Assembly (NCBI GenBank): GCA_022414725.1
Contig: CM039462.1
Location: 1,226,898 to 1,290,897 of the forward strand
Direction of reading: 5' to 3'
Origin: Microglena sp. YARC
Taxonomy: Eukaryota > Chlorophyta > Chlorophyceae > Chlamydomonadales > Chlamydomonadaceae
DNA: 64,000 bases
In this document: one piece after another, positions 51,301 to 60,449 of the stretch
Numbering within the stretch: position 1 is the stretch's first letter
Layout: each line of letters opens with the position of its first letter
Translations under genes and position numbers: made by a program
Notes under the pieces: model-generated
Database searches by the model: none
What the model was told of the DNA's origin: nothing
The model's input: the letters and a program-made list of their open reading frames with translations, nothing else

Positions 51301-54095
51301 GTTAAGTGGTGGTTAAGTGGTTAAGTGGTGGTTGAGTGGTGGTTAGGTGGTGGTTAAGGGGTTAAGTGGTGGTTAAGTGGTAGTTAGGTGGTGGTTAGGT
51401 GGTGGTGGTTCAGTGGTGGTTAGGTGGTGGTGGTTAAGTGGTGGTGGTTCAGTGGTGGTTAGGTGGTGGTGGTTGGGTGGTTGGGTGGTGGTGGTTATGC
51501 GAGGATATGTGAGTATATGATATTATATTCATACAAATTAGGTATTTATACAAATTGCATCAAATGATATTGTATATAAATGGTAACTTTAGCCTAGTCA
51601 GACTGCCGGCATCATATAATACCATATGATACCGAATTGCCATTCCCTACACATATGTCGTGCAGCTACTGTGGGCGAGCAGGCTATGGTGAAGCGTGTC
51701 AGGTTATGAAACAAGTAGTAATTGTAGCAGTAATTGTACACGTGTAGTAGTCCTGTATGTATGCTGTACGATCAGCCTCTAGTTATCCCGTTTAAACAAT
51801 TGGTTCAATGGTTGATCATTTATTGAACAGATGAAGGTGCTGGGTTCGAATCCCTAAGGGTGTGCTGTAGTGTTCGCGGTCGCTGTCAACCGCCATGGTA
51901 GCTTTGTCCAGGTAAAGTAGCAGCCCATTCTCTACCGCCGAAAGACGGGGCTCCCTTAATACCACGCCCCACAAGGCGTTCTCATTACTAGGGGTAATTG
52001 CTGCGTAGCATGCAAAGCACCCAACATGCCCAGCTGGACCTTCAAACTTGAGAAGCCCAGCTGCCAGATAGTTAGTCTGCCGTTGCCTATTAGTATCATG
52101 GCATTGATCGGATTCATGCCAGATGCATCTTCTCTTTTGTACGGTGTTTTTTTCAGATAAAAGCTGCAGCTTTTAGGCAGCTCCTCCTCCCCTTCCTGGC
52201 TATTCATCCAAAGCGAAAGCAACCTAGTGCATCAGTAAGCTAATAGAATCTGCTGCCCAGAACTGTCAAAATCTTGGGGATTGGCCCAGTGGCTGGCTCA
52301 GGGAGCTGCCTGGCAGCTGCTGCTCGTAGCTGGGGGAAAAACATGCCCTCATACCTATGACTAGGGAACGGCAACTAAAGTTAGTGTTTGAAACTAATAT
52401 AAACTAATATTATTGTAGCGTCACAAAAATAATCGTTTTTCAAAACAAAACAAAAATCTGGTGAGACAGTCTAATATTAACTAACATTTCCTAATAATAC
52501 TCATTGACTCATATTAAATAACTTAGCCTTTCCCTACCTATGACGGGTGTGTTGACTCCAGATCTAGCCAAGCTACTCAGAAAATGAGCAGCATCAGATT
52601 TCGGGGGCTCGTGCTCCTTGAGAACTACATCTATGCTGGCTCCCTTGGGGCTCAACAAAAATTCAAGGGCTGCCTTCCTATTGTGCACTGTCTGGACCTG
52701 CGGGGAAAGGGGAGAATAGAAACGTCAGACATTGTGGTATGTTGAAAGGACAGGTGTATCTTAGGGTGAGAGGTCCAGGTGGCAGTCTGCTGGTAGGAGA
52801 CGCACTGATGGGCAGACCAGGCTCTGAAATAAGGGTAACAGAACGCTAGACTAATGGGTATAAAGCAGCAATAATATATAGGTTTGAGGCCCTGTTGATA
52901 GGAGATGTAATGAGATGAGAAGACAGTTCCATGAATCCGATGGCTACCAAAAAACATAAGAATGTAAAGACAGCGACGTCTATAAAGCAGCAATATGTAG
53001 GGCATGGGCATATCAAAAGGCGTACTTGAGATGTCAAGATACTGAATCCAAGGTACATAGACCAGAGATATAGACTAGTAGCAGGCTATCCTGTTACACC
53101 AGGAGTTCTCCTCACTTGAAAGGATAGCAGCTGGCAGCCAAGCGACACAAGCAAAGCACAACAGGGCTAGTCAACAGGGCTAGTCACCCACCCAACAGTA
53201 GGGGTCGGCAGATCATATGAGATTGACCATACCTGTTGACGATATCATGTGATATCGTACAATTTTTATTGTATGATTTCACATGGAAGCAGCTGCTTTG
53301 GCTTGAGTCACACATCCCATGATAACATATGATATCATAAACAGGTATGGTGAAAGTGCATTTTGAAGCTCCACCACCGATCCTGGAATCCCTAGAGCGT
53401 TGTGACTAGACCCCCGCGGGCTGAAATGTCTAAGGACTCTGACAAAAGACTACAGCGTAAAGCCGGTATAAAACGAATGCGAGCAAACAGAGGGGTCGCT
53501 GGCACTAAACAAGATTGCTCGAGATAGGAAGACGAGTTCGCATTCCCCCCACCCCCATCCCCGCACCCAACCCAGCCACACTAAACGTAGGAAGTCGAAC
53601 TCGCAAGAGTTCTTGTGATTGAATCGTAATATGCAAGGAGAATTCATAGGCGCGGACCTCGCTGGAAGGGCAAGGTAGAAAAGCAATGAGATATATTCTG
53701 TCCGCTTGATTCTTGTAGCCCAAGGCAGCAAATACCCTTCTCATCGCAACTTTACTGCATTTCTCTATGCGCGGCAGGCACGTGAGTGTGGCCAAGACAT
53801 TGCGTAAATTTCCCCTGCCAACAAAAACTCGCGGGCTCATCCCAACTACCACCGACTCCTTCAGTCGAAATCATGTCTACGGCAAAACTTCCCCAATTAT
53901 CCAAGCAGCGCTTACCAAGTAATCACACTCTTTCAGCAGTCGGGACGAATGCTTACGACCCGTGGCACTAGAGTCAACCACCAACACTGATAGGGTGGTG
54001 CTACTTGCGCTATTATTCTCTGGCATAGGTAAGGTAGAGGGCGCCGCCTTGGGCTCGCTTTCCAGCTGCCCAGGCAGCGATAGACGTCCGCTCAT
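38757..54095 (-). CDS. pseudo-response regulator (PRR/TOC1-type clock protein), 3' end not found
   Basis: Eight exons chain on the minus strand: 54095-53916, 52697-52538, 51176-51046, 50248-49988, 47469-47357, 45871-45683, 44074-43917 and 41326-38757. Phases match at all seven junctions and give exactly 1254 codons. Residues ~35-157 are a receiver-like domain. Its phospho-acceptor aspartate is replaced by Glu (E88, in VVLKEHEPP), while D41 and the switch lysine K138 (DYLVKPLRQNEL) are kept, as in plant PRR proteins. The linker is long and Gln/Pro-rich. The chain ends in RADAMARWKEKKK, which fits the start of a CCT motif cut by an intron. Known role of the family: transcriptional regulators of the circadian clock in the nucleus. 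The protein is longer than usual for PRRs (roughly 500-800 residues). I could not find the remaining CCT exon. Confidence 0.85.
41340..41620. repeat. ~75-bp GT/G tandem repeat, 4 copies, next to PRR exon 8 acceptor
   Basis: The unit has cttggcaggggaaggtcgga and ttatgtggtggtgaaagatg plus variable G runs up to ~19. Intronic. Confidence 0.85.
41735..41890. repeat. aagtgataagtaat minisatellite
   Basis: 7-8 bp TAAGTGA/TAAGTAA units, intronic. Confidence 0.8.
42165..42240. repeat. copy of the 63195-type dispersed repeat
   Basis: Contains gacccaaaacaggccagctc and cggggggttct, similar to the units at 63195-63480. Just upstream the plus frame reads a C2HC finger-like CEFRAKSALGRHKC, a possible retroelement relic. 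Confidence 0.45.
42280..43860 (-). repeat. about twelve tandem copies of PRR exon 7 donor end
   Basis: Each ~122-bp unit begins with gaactcactcttgcctaggc on the plus strand, the counterpart of the exon 7 end and its GTGAGT donor, followed by the ~80 bp that lie beyond the real donor (agatggcatgtgctcatg on minus). Starts are near 42286, 42487, 42668, 42790, 42916, 43038, 43165, 43288, 43414, 43538, 43664 and 43786; the real exon end is at 43917. Most keep an intact GTGAGT. Confidence 0.9.
43917..44074 (-). CDS. PRR exon 7 (linker)
   Basis: Acceptor cttctgtgcag, donor GACAAGA|GTGAGT, phase 2 to 1. Encodes a Ser/Thr/Glu-rich peptide ending DASGPVCASEDK. The acceptor end has one extra copy upstream (44226-44250) and the donor end about twelve downstream. 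Confidence 0.7.
44400..44830. repeat. tggactgaattggcttgg minisatellite
   Basis: Degenerate ~10-35 bp units around gactggactga, interrupted by 44510-44690. Intronic. Confidence 0.6.
44869..45072 (+). mobile_element. ~200-bp dispersed element (family B), copy 3
   Basis: The most complete copy: acaagtcctatgcagcatcg at the start, a cgcaagcgacgc palindrome, and cttgaagagggggctctgcc at the end. Intronic in the PRR gene. Confidence 0.85.
45178..45497. mobile_element. 320-bp element with 28-bp terminal inverted repeats (family C), copy 3
   Basis: Ends caggcaggggcattggtgc and its complement. The interior has agcgctttttagtgctaaaa and several GCGC palindromes and is open on both strands for ~110 codons without any recognisable protein. 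Intronic in the PRR gene. Confidence 0.7.
45683..45871 (-). CDS. PRR exon 6 (linker)
   Basis: Acceptor cccatccag, donor AACAG|GTGGGT, phase 2 at both ends. Encodes an Asp/Gly/Ser-rich peptide starting DAAPKDGSSEDDVRG; its acceptor end is repeated about six times upstream. Confidence 0.7.
45890..46860. repeat. GTGGTGGTG-rich array carrying copies of PRR exon 6 acceptor end
   Basis: Copies of the first ~45 coding bases of exon 6 (plus strand cacgtcatcttc ... ctgccgtccttgggtgcag, then cctg) occur at about 45973-46030, 46140-46170, 46278-46325, 46399-46456, 46582-46640 and 46720-46772, separated by TGG-rich spacer and gtggcagtatgt. Confidence 0.85.
47090..47340. repeat. CCACCA/CACCAG trinucleotide-like array
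   Basis: Lies directly downstream of PRR exon 5; open in several frames, not coding. Confidence 0.8.
47357..47469 (-). CDS. PRR exon 5 (linker)
   Basis: Acceptor cctctgtcag, donor GCCTG|GTAAAT, phase 0 to 2. Encodes LDAHKQEGAENAASQDKST and following residues. Confidence 0.65.
47510..47985. repeat. ~130-bp compound tandem repeat
   Basis: Three near-identical large units (with ttaaaatcgtaaaaggataa), themselves built of smaller GTAAATANAAATAGTA units. Lies upstream of the exon 5 acceptor. Confidence 0.85.
48270..48715. repeat. C-run, CCAA minisatellite and 58-bp tandem repeat
   Basis: A ~20-bp C tract is followed by ACCAACC units and then five copies of a 55-58 bp unit with ggccaccagaagactgc. 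Intronic. Confidence 0.85.
48847..49057 (-). mobile_element. ~200-bp dispersed element (family B), copy 4
   Basis: Reverse-complement copy with tttggcggagcctccccat, acacgtcagccaacgg and gcgtcgcaggcgacgctgc. Confidence 0.85.
49160..49345. repeat. TTA microsatellite and G23 tract
   Basis: ATTATTATT/GTTAGT array at 49160-49262, similar to 50640-50715; a poly-G run of about 23 lies at 49321-49343. Confidence 0.8.
49988..50248 (-). CDS. PRR exon 4 (linker)
   Basis: Encodes a hydrophilic linker with SNGTIEESIHDESSSKRQH and CKGTQAKIPPCQYHG. The acceptor cactgcaaag has a poor pyrimidine tract. The donor is either after 49988 or 49991, both phase 0, so the 3' edge is uncertain by one codon or more. 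Confidence 0.55.
50791..51003 (+). mobile_element. ~210-bp dispersed element (family B), copy 5
   Basis: acaagtcctaggcagcaacg start, ggttggctgacgtgtcaggc middle; the end is more diverged. It ends 43 bp from the PRR exon 3 donor. Confidence 0.8.
51046..51176 (-). CDS. PRR exon 3 (end of pseudo-receiver)
   Basis: Acceptor ttcgcag. Encodes VMSSQNDPEEVIKC through KGALDYLVKPLRQNELRLIW and ends at CGAAAT|GTAAGT, phase 0. This is the strongest family match in the window. Confidence 0.9.
51190..51500. repeat. ggtggttaagtggt minisatellite
   Basis: About 25 degenerate 9-12 bp units just upstream of the PRR exon 3 acceptor. Confidence 0.85.
52362..52536. mobile_element. hAT-like MITE, 175 bp, at the PRR exon 2 splice donor
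   Basis: Ends tagggaacggc and gcctttcccta; 8-bp direct repeat cctatgac on both sides (52354-52361 and 52537-52544). The right-hand repeat is exon/intron boundary sequence. The donor GT of exon 2 is formed by the last base of the duplicated site plus the first base of the MITE; the original GTATGA donor survives at the far side. Confidence 0.85.
52538..52697 (-). CDS. PRR exon 2 (middle of pseudo-receiver)
   Basis: Acceptor cccgcag. Encodes residues 61-113, including IDVVLKEHEPP with Glu in the phospho-acceptor position. It ends in phase 1 at ATAG|GTAGGG; this donor is formed by the edge of a MITE. Confidence 0.85.
53199..53345. mobile_element. degraded member of the TAGGG MITE family
   Basis: Begins taggggtcggca and has internal inverted arms around accatacctgtt and GATATCATATG, but the right terminus and target duplication are missing. 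Confidence 0.5.
53916..54095 (-). CDS. PRR exon 1 (start of pseudo-receiver)
   Basis: 60 codons from ATG 54095-54093, chosen as the nearest ATG with the receiver strand LSVLVVDSS about 35 residues in. The exon ends GATTACTTG|GTAAGC, phase 0. Confidence 0.8.
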
Positions 54096-54263
54096 GAAGG
54101 CAATCGACCGGAGGCAGGGTCTCCAGAGGATCAAAGAGCCAGCATTACCCTGTTCTGCTTAAATGTAATTAACATTTCACTGTACAACGCTTGGTGCATA
54201 CGGAAGAAAGATGCTATACTTGCTTCTTCACAGTTAATCATCACAATGCTTATATCTTGCCAA

Positions 54264-54286
54264 GATATCACCAAGTTGGTGATATC
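54264..54286. repeat. 23-bp perfect palindrome in the PRR upstream region
   Basis: gatatcacc and ggtgatatc arms of 9 bp around aagtt, 170 bp upstream of the ATG. Could be an operator-like site or chance. Confidence 0.4.
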
Positions 54287-54450
54287 CCAGGAGCGTTGCT
54301 ATCCACGCTGGGCAGCGTGTCAGCCAGCGTGGCGCCCTCTTTCCGGGCTGCTCGGGATATCTTCCTGTGGGGAAATCCAATCTTAATCCGACAGGTCAAC
54401 TTTGGCGCGCTTTATCCCCCCAACTGCTAAAGGTTTTTCGACGGTTCGGA

Positions 54451-54458
54451 AGATATTT
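54451..54458 (-). promoter_or_regulatory. evening-element core upstream of PRR
   Basis: Reads AAATATCT on the PRR strand, about 356 bp before the ATG, next to a second near match (AAATATCC). The evening element is the known binding site of CCA1/LHY-type clock MYBs; a role here is inference. Confidence 0.4.
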
Positions 54459-54499
54459 CGAGGATATTTCGAGGATATCATGACAAACTGTAGCGAACG

Positions 54500-55285
54500 C
54501 GAACGGCGAACGAGAGCGGCATCATCTTAAATGGATACGAGCCAGCTCCCCGAAGCTCATATCTGGGGCGAAGATAAATTTATGTCTACAATTGCCATCA
54601 GGGCCCCCTCATTGCCATGAAGGAAATGAGAAGTTGGTTTTTTGTGTGTGGTATGTGGTCCAATGTCTAGTTCGAGCTTGCACCGTCACGTGCGAGATCC
54701 CTGGGGAAAATGTCGATTTGGCCAGCCTGAATATATTCCGTCTCTGAGATATCTTGCCATAGTAGTGTTTTGAAACCATATCGCCAAAAGCGTACGCACA
54801 ATGCGAGATACAACAAGCGAGGATATGAATCGTGTAGATTGGCGTGTCTAGTGTTCCAGTCATCGTGGCCCGGGGTCTTGTGATAACTCGGACGAAGAAG
54901 GTTGGCCGCTCAGGATGCTCTCTGGCCATCAGCCCTCTGCTTACTCCATATTCTCCGAGAGAACCTCCCCATTTTTGTTGCTGTCGGGCCATCTTCAGGC
55001 AGCATTTGCGGTCAGCCCAAGCTTGCGATATCTTGGTGCATCTCGTGCAAGTAATGGCGGGCTGGATAAGCCGAATGTCTTAGGTGCACCCGGGTGCAAC
55101 CACCATAATATTCGGAGGGCGGATGCAACAAGGCCGCTTGTGCAAGGAAATATCCATTGTCTCATAGCTCAAGGCCCTGGGTAGGGAAGGGGGAAGAGAG
55201 AGGGCGGGCCAACATCCCTCCACTGGCATGTAGTCATGTAGAACTTGGATGTGAACTTGGTTACGTTGTTCCAGCCTTTTGGGCT
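54500..55285. other. region between PRR and the direct-repeat element
   Basis: Contains the likely distal PRR promoter. Short ORFs occur on both strands, but none has recognisable content. Confidence 0.3.
54687..54692. promoter_or_regulatory. G-box core CACGTG upstream of PRR
   Basis: Within gtcacgtgcg, about 590 bp before the ATG. G-boxes bind bHLH/bZIP factors; a six-base match can be chance. Confidence 0.3.
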
Positions 55286-55627
55286 GTATCAGCATGAATA
55301 GCGGTGCTCTCGCTTGTTTTATGTCTTGGTGACTCCTTATGTACTCCCTTAGAACTATCGGTCCTGACAGTACTATGTCAGCTTCCCGTAGACTGTGTCA
55401 TTCTTCATGACACTGTGACGACTTCCTGTTGACTGCGTCATCGGTTCTTTTGACACGCGCTGTCTAGCCTGTACCCTGATCAGGTTCCAGGCTACCGCCC
55501 CTTTCCTCCGCTGGTGTCCCTTTATGGTTCCCCAGTCTTTTGTAATGTTATTCTCGTCTCCGCATTTATAGATTGGCGTGCTGCACACACAAAGTCCACT
55601 CTCCGGAGTGTTATCCAAGCTGATAGG
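55286..55627. repeat. 342-bp direct repeat, left copy
   Basis: Starts gtatcagcatgaatagcggt and ends gttatccaagctgatagg; differs from the right copy at about five positions with no indel, near 98.5% identity. Confidence 0.9.
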
Positions 55628-58600
55628 TTATACGGCCCTTCATTGACTACCACTGCTTTGCGATGCAACTTCCGCGAGGACCTCCCGCCATTTTGAGAAA
55701 CTCCATGACATGGATGGTCTTTCCTGGACGCGCGGGATGCGCAGTATCATTCTCAGCGATGGCTGCGACCAATCCTTCCAACGGAGGAACGGCTCCTCTT
55801 GATGATTGGCTAGACGTTTGTGCACCAGCTGCCTCTGCTAGCGGTCATGAGAGTCCTTCCGCCATCGTGGAAGTAACCCCCCCCGGTCATTCCTCCATCT
55901 TCTCTTCCTTTTCCTCCCCTGCCGTCTGTCGCCTCCTCCCGTCTGTCGTAGATGACTGTGACGTGCAGACTCAAGTCGGCGACTAGCCTGGACATCGGTG
56001 GAGATACCCCGTCTTCGTCTGCTCGCGTCCTTGACGTCGCTAACCTTTCTCCGGTGTTTGAGGCTCTGCCTGCATACCGGAGGTTGCCAAGCCGACCAAG
56101 CTCCCTGCTGATGTCTACGTCGTCTTTGCCCCCTTTGCTCTGCCCAGCCGACGGTCGGCTACTGGCATGAGCTTGCGCTCTAGTGGCTCTGTGCTACCTT
56201 CTGGAGAATTTTTTTGATCAAGCTGGCGGATCGCCGGCACTGCCGTAGGGTTCGCCAGAGGAGGACGACCTACGCGTCTGGACCTGGAGATTCTGGAGGT
56301 GGTAGGAAGCAGGGGGGTATGGTCAGCACCACTACGGGTGCTGCTCCCTCTACCCCCCAACCGGGTGAGTCGAGCGATAGAGGGGGGGACTTGGGATTGA
56401 CTGATCATCGACGGCGGGATATTAGGACCTTTACATGCCTCGGCTCTGCTCTTCGCATCCTAGCGATAAATGTTCGAATTCTGCCCTTGCGATTTGCGAT
56501 TTTCTGCCATCGGTGCGATTTTCTGCACCAGGTGTGACTTGCTGCACTGTCATTCTCGTCTCCTTTTTCCCATACCTCAAATCTCGACTTCGACCTAACG
56601 CTTCCCCACCTTCTGTGATCCCAGGTCTCGCAGCGCCGGACTTCGCCCATGCTACAGGCCGCAGTGGACGCCGTCCTGGCCCTAGTCCAGCGGCCGTGGA
56701 GGATCTTTGGCATGATATCTTGGTGGATATTTTTCTCTCTTAGGCTCCTTGTGACCCCTGGGTGCGTTCCGTGGTTCGACAGAGGTTACTACTTTGTCTT
56801 CCCGTGCCCCTGGTTCCCCCCTTAGGTGTATGCCTTAGCTACGTGAGTTTGGGTTCAAGTGTTTGAGTTCTGATAGGGCTTAGGAATTTTTAGTTAAGTG
56901 GTATAGAGGCATGGTTGATCTCGATTAGTTGGGGCATGCATGAGTTGTTGATGATGACACTGCTCAGCATGGTGCTAGTGTGTTATCTTTGCAATCGCGT
57001 GTTCATCTAGGGAGACAAGACTCCTTCGGAGCTTTTCTTTGGGGTTGCACCTGATGTGTCGTTGTTGCGTTTGTTTGGTTGCCCTTGCTATGTAATCTTA
57101 GTATTGGGCAGTCACGCAACAAGCTAGTTAGAAAGGCATTATTTGGTAGACTGGTTGGGTATTCCCTGGTGAGTAAGGGTTATTATATTTGGGTTTCCAA
57201 TGTTGCGCCAGTTAGTAGTGAGTAGTGATGTACTCTCTATCTCCAGTTCAGTTCTAAACTGTCTTTCTGGGTTCTCCCATTAGTATGGGTCCCCGTGCCC
57301 GCTTGCATCCCTCCTGTCATCAAACGGTGATATGTTATGTGTTACCGGTAATTCCCTACGCCCTTTAACAACCCCAATTGTTGTTGGCTGGCCTGGCTGG
57401 GATGTATCATTGTTGCATTCTAGACCAGGGCCTGATCTTGCTGTATTGTGTGTGAAGTTTTAGGGCGGGTGGGAGTTGGATATCCAACTATAATCTTAGC
57501 CGAATCTCAGGGGGTCGCCAGGCCCTCCTCTGTGCCACGTTTTAGCGGTGAAGCTTTAGGATTTAGACAGCCTTCGATCATAGTGGTACCTGGATCAGGT
57601 CCATTGACTAATAGTCGCCAACCTCCGACCACCTCGGATGGCTCGCGGGTGTCGATAATTCCGACGCCTCCTGTCGTCCCTGGTGGATTACTCGGGTCAA
57701 GCCCATGTGATGATGTAGCCGTTGCCGAATGGGTAAGTGATGATCTTGAACACTGGTCTAGCTTGATACTGCGTATGGCTGGGGTGTTACAGTCAACCCA
57801 GGATTCATTGTTTTAGGTGCTGCTGGTTCTCATACGTAGGTTAACATGGCCCTATGTGTGAGTGCCTATTCCTCAGCACCTCCTAGACTGACTTATAGGG
57901 TAGTCTAGATTGGTGGAGCGTTACGACGCTTTGTTTAGGCAGCTTCCTTTCAGCTGTCTTTCTTGGTTTTGGTGGAAGGTGGTACTTAATTCAGACCACC
58001 GTTATAGCGTCTTGATGGTTTCTGACTCTTAGTTCCATAGGCAGATGGTTCGTTCGGTGGAGCTCATCATAGATTAGCTATTTCTTTTTACTCCACACTG
58101 TTTTTAGATCACCAGCCCCTCACGTGATTATAACTTTTTGTGGAGTGTAGTAGTTATTTCCCTTTGGATTTTACTGTAATTTGGTGGGCTGGGTCATCTT
58201 GCAGTTGTACTTGCAGATGTCCTTGCAGTTGTACTTGCAGATGTACCGCCGCTCACCTCTTTCTTGTTCTTCCGAGTGTATTTCAAGCGCCCTTTCATTC
58301 CTTCCTTTGCAGTAAATTCTTTGAAGTCCTTTTTATGCGTTTACTATTTTTCAGGTGGACAATAGGTTTTATGTACTATGGTTGTACATCTACCCTTCTA
58401 TTGTTCATTGAACTGTGTTTCCTTTGTTGGTTACAAGTTTCTTGGAAATTTTAACTTCGCATCCTTTGGATTTTTTCAGTTGCTGCAGGTTTGGTTTGCT
58501 TTAGTTAGGCGCTTGGTTTGTCTTGAGTGCACGAGTTCTTTGCGGTGCGATACCCACCTCTTAGACTGTTTTTCGTTAGTGCCGTAGCTGGGGATTTATG

Positions 58601-59324
58601 ATAATTAACTTTCATACATCTTCTTACTTCCATCTTTGAGTGAGAAACCAGTTCATCATGGTTTTTTCATCCCAACCTAGTCCTGAATTCTATGCTAAGA
58701 ATAGTTTTTAAGGTAGTGGATTTTTCCATCGACTTTTTTTTTTCCATCGTAGTCTTTAGTGTCCTCTTGTCTGCGTCCTTTAGGTTTTGATTCTCTCGTG
58801 TGCTGCTCTCACACGATATTTCAATCCGTCTCTTTGGTTATCATTGATTGGCGTTAGGTTCCTATTCCCGGATCGGTTTTTCTATACCGTTGTTCCCCAA
58901 CTTTGATATACGATTTTTTTTTCAGTCTTCTCTTTAGGTTAAGTTCTCGGTTCTTTCAGTCACCGTTGTTCCCCTTCCTTTGGTATTGGGATTGATTTCT
59001 GTTTGGCCTCCCTGTGATTTTCTGGTTTGGTGCCTACTATTCTGGATGAATAGTATTTTTGCGCTTACCATGGATGGTTACATTTCCATTTTGGTCTCAG
59101 CTCAGCTCGGTATGACCCAAGTTTTTTGCTGCTACATTTTCGGAGTACTACAGTGGTTTTTGGTTCATCCTTTCTCATCCTTTTATTTTAGACAAGGCTT
59201 TCTTCTGGTTTCCTGTTTTTCCGCCGTTCCTTAATAATTTTTGTTTGCTACCAGGTTATGGTTCTATGTCCCCAGTGCCATAGGTGGAGTACTAGTATTA
59301 TATGTCACCTGCGTCATAGGTGGA

Positions 59325-59666
59325 GTATCAGCATGAATAGCGGTGCTCTCGCTTGTTTTGTGTCTTGGTGACTCCTTATGTACTCCCTTAGAACTATCGG
59401 TCCTGACAGTACTATGTCAGCTTCCCGTAGACTGTGTCATTCTTCATGACACTGTGACGACTTCCTGTTGACTGCGTCATCGGTTCTTCTGACACGCGCT
59501 GTCTAGCCTGTACCCTGATCAGGTTCCAGGCTACCGCCCCTTTCCTCCGCTGGTGTCCCTTTATGGTTCCCCAGTCTTTTGTGATGTTATCCTCGTCTCC
59601 GCATTTATAGATTGGCGTGCTGCACACACAAAGTCCACTCTCCGGAGTGTTATCCAAGTTGATAGG
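59325..59666. repeat. 342-bp direct repeat, right copy
   Basis: Offset from the left copy by exactly 4039 bp throughout. Directly followed by ctgcttgccgtcttcggcag, the same hairpin motif found at 29619 and 31941. Confidence 0.9.
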
Positions 59667-59803
59667 CTGCTTGCCGTCTTCGGCAGGAACATAATCAACT
59701 GGGGGAAGGGGGGGATTGTGAAGATTGGAAGGGAACATCACTTCATCAAGATCTACGTTTTGAGACGGAATTGTGCTCAATTTCTCGAATTGTTTGTGTC
59801 ATT

Positions 59804-60229
59804 ATGTTTGGCAACGTTATGTACTCTCCCAATAATGCGTTTGACGTGAAACATAAAGTTTTGAACAAAACTGATTTAGCTTCAATCCTCACAGAAGTCG
59901 TCTTCTGCTTTTTGTCTTGGAAGGATTTGCACCCCAGGAAGTGGGACACGGTTCGATACGCAAAACAGCGCCCGAGGGTTCGGGATGAAAGGAGGAGAAA
60001 GCCCTACAGAAGGAAGCTCGCGTTGCTAAGGCAAACCTATGATTTGGTGTCTACTGAGGGGATCTGGATGGGTCGATGGGGACATGTTTTTATTACCAAA
60101 AAATTATCTGGATTTTATACTTACTTCCAATCCAAATTGTGTGTTCCAAAATATGAATTGGGGGGAACGGAGCGTACTAACGTCAAAACGCTTTTAGTCA
60201 TCCGCTCACATTTGTATTTGAAGTTGTGA
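59804..60229 (+). CDS. hypothetical protein, 141 codons
   Basis: An ATG ORF with balanced composition and a basic middle (RVRDERRRKPYRRKLALLRQ). No repeat structure, no recognised family. It lies just outside the direct-repeat element and could be a fragment of a mobile element. No supporting splice sites or neighbours. Confidence 0.25.
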   Translation: MFGNVMYSPNNAFDVKHKVLNKTDLASILTEVVFCFLSWKDLHPRKWDTVRYAKQRPRVRDERRRKPYRRKLALLRQTYDLVSTEGIWMGRWGHVFITKKLSGFYTYFQSKLCVPKYELGGTERTNVKTLLVIRSHLYLKL

Positions 60230-60449
60230 AAGGTATTTCACCCCAGTAGGTGGGTCTCCCAACACAAAGCAACGACACCGAGGATCCAGTTCGAATGGCG
60301 TTGCCACTTGCCAGTCCTACAAAAGAGAAGGCACACTTAGGGTCGGTAGGAGAAACACTGGTTCAAAACAATAAAATGCCCATCAAAGGGATATACCGGT
60401 AAGCAAACCAAGGGAAATGGAGAGCATAACGGTGGTTGGTATAATAGTA

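Larger units (their letters stand above)
55286..59666. mobile_element. ~4.4-kb LTR-like element without recognisable pol
   Basis: Bounded by two 342-bp direct repeats. The interior begins with a 76-codon ATG frame at 55759 (MAATNPSNGGTAPLDDW) that breaks up, followed by GC-rich decayed ORFs to 56750 and T-rich non-coding DNA to 59320. No reverse transcriptase, integrase, tyrosine recombinase or zinc knuckle is seen. No TG/CA ends or target duplication could be confirmed, so a non-autonomous LTR element or a YR-type element with split repeats are both possible. Confidence 0.5.

Noticed and set aside
51797..51872. tRNA-like segment with a ggttcgaatcc B-box and an upstream A-box-like ttggttcaatgg
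   Set aside because: The T stem pairs at only three positions and no acceptor stem can be formed; at most a decayed SINE head.
55740..59234. Small ORFs inside the direct-repeat element as retroelement proteins
   Set aside because: No RT, integrase, recombinase or zinc-knuckle motif; frames are broken and T-rich.
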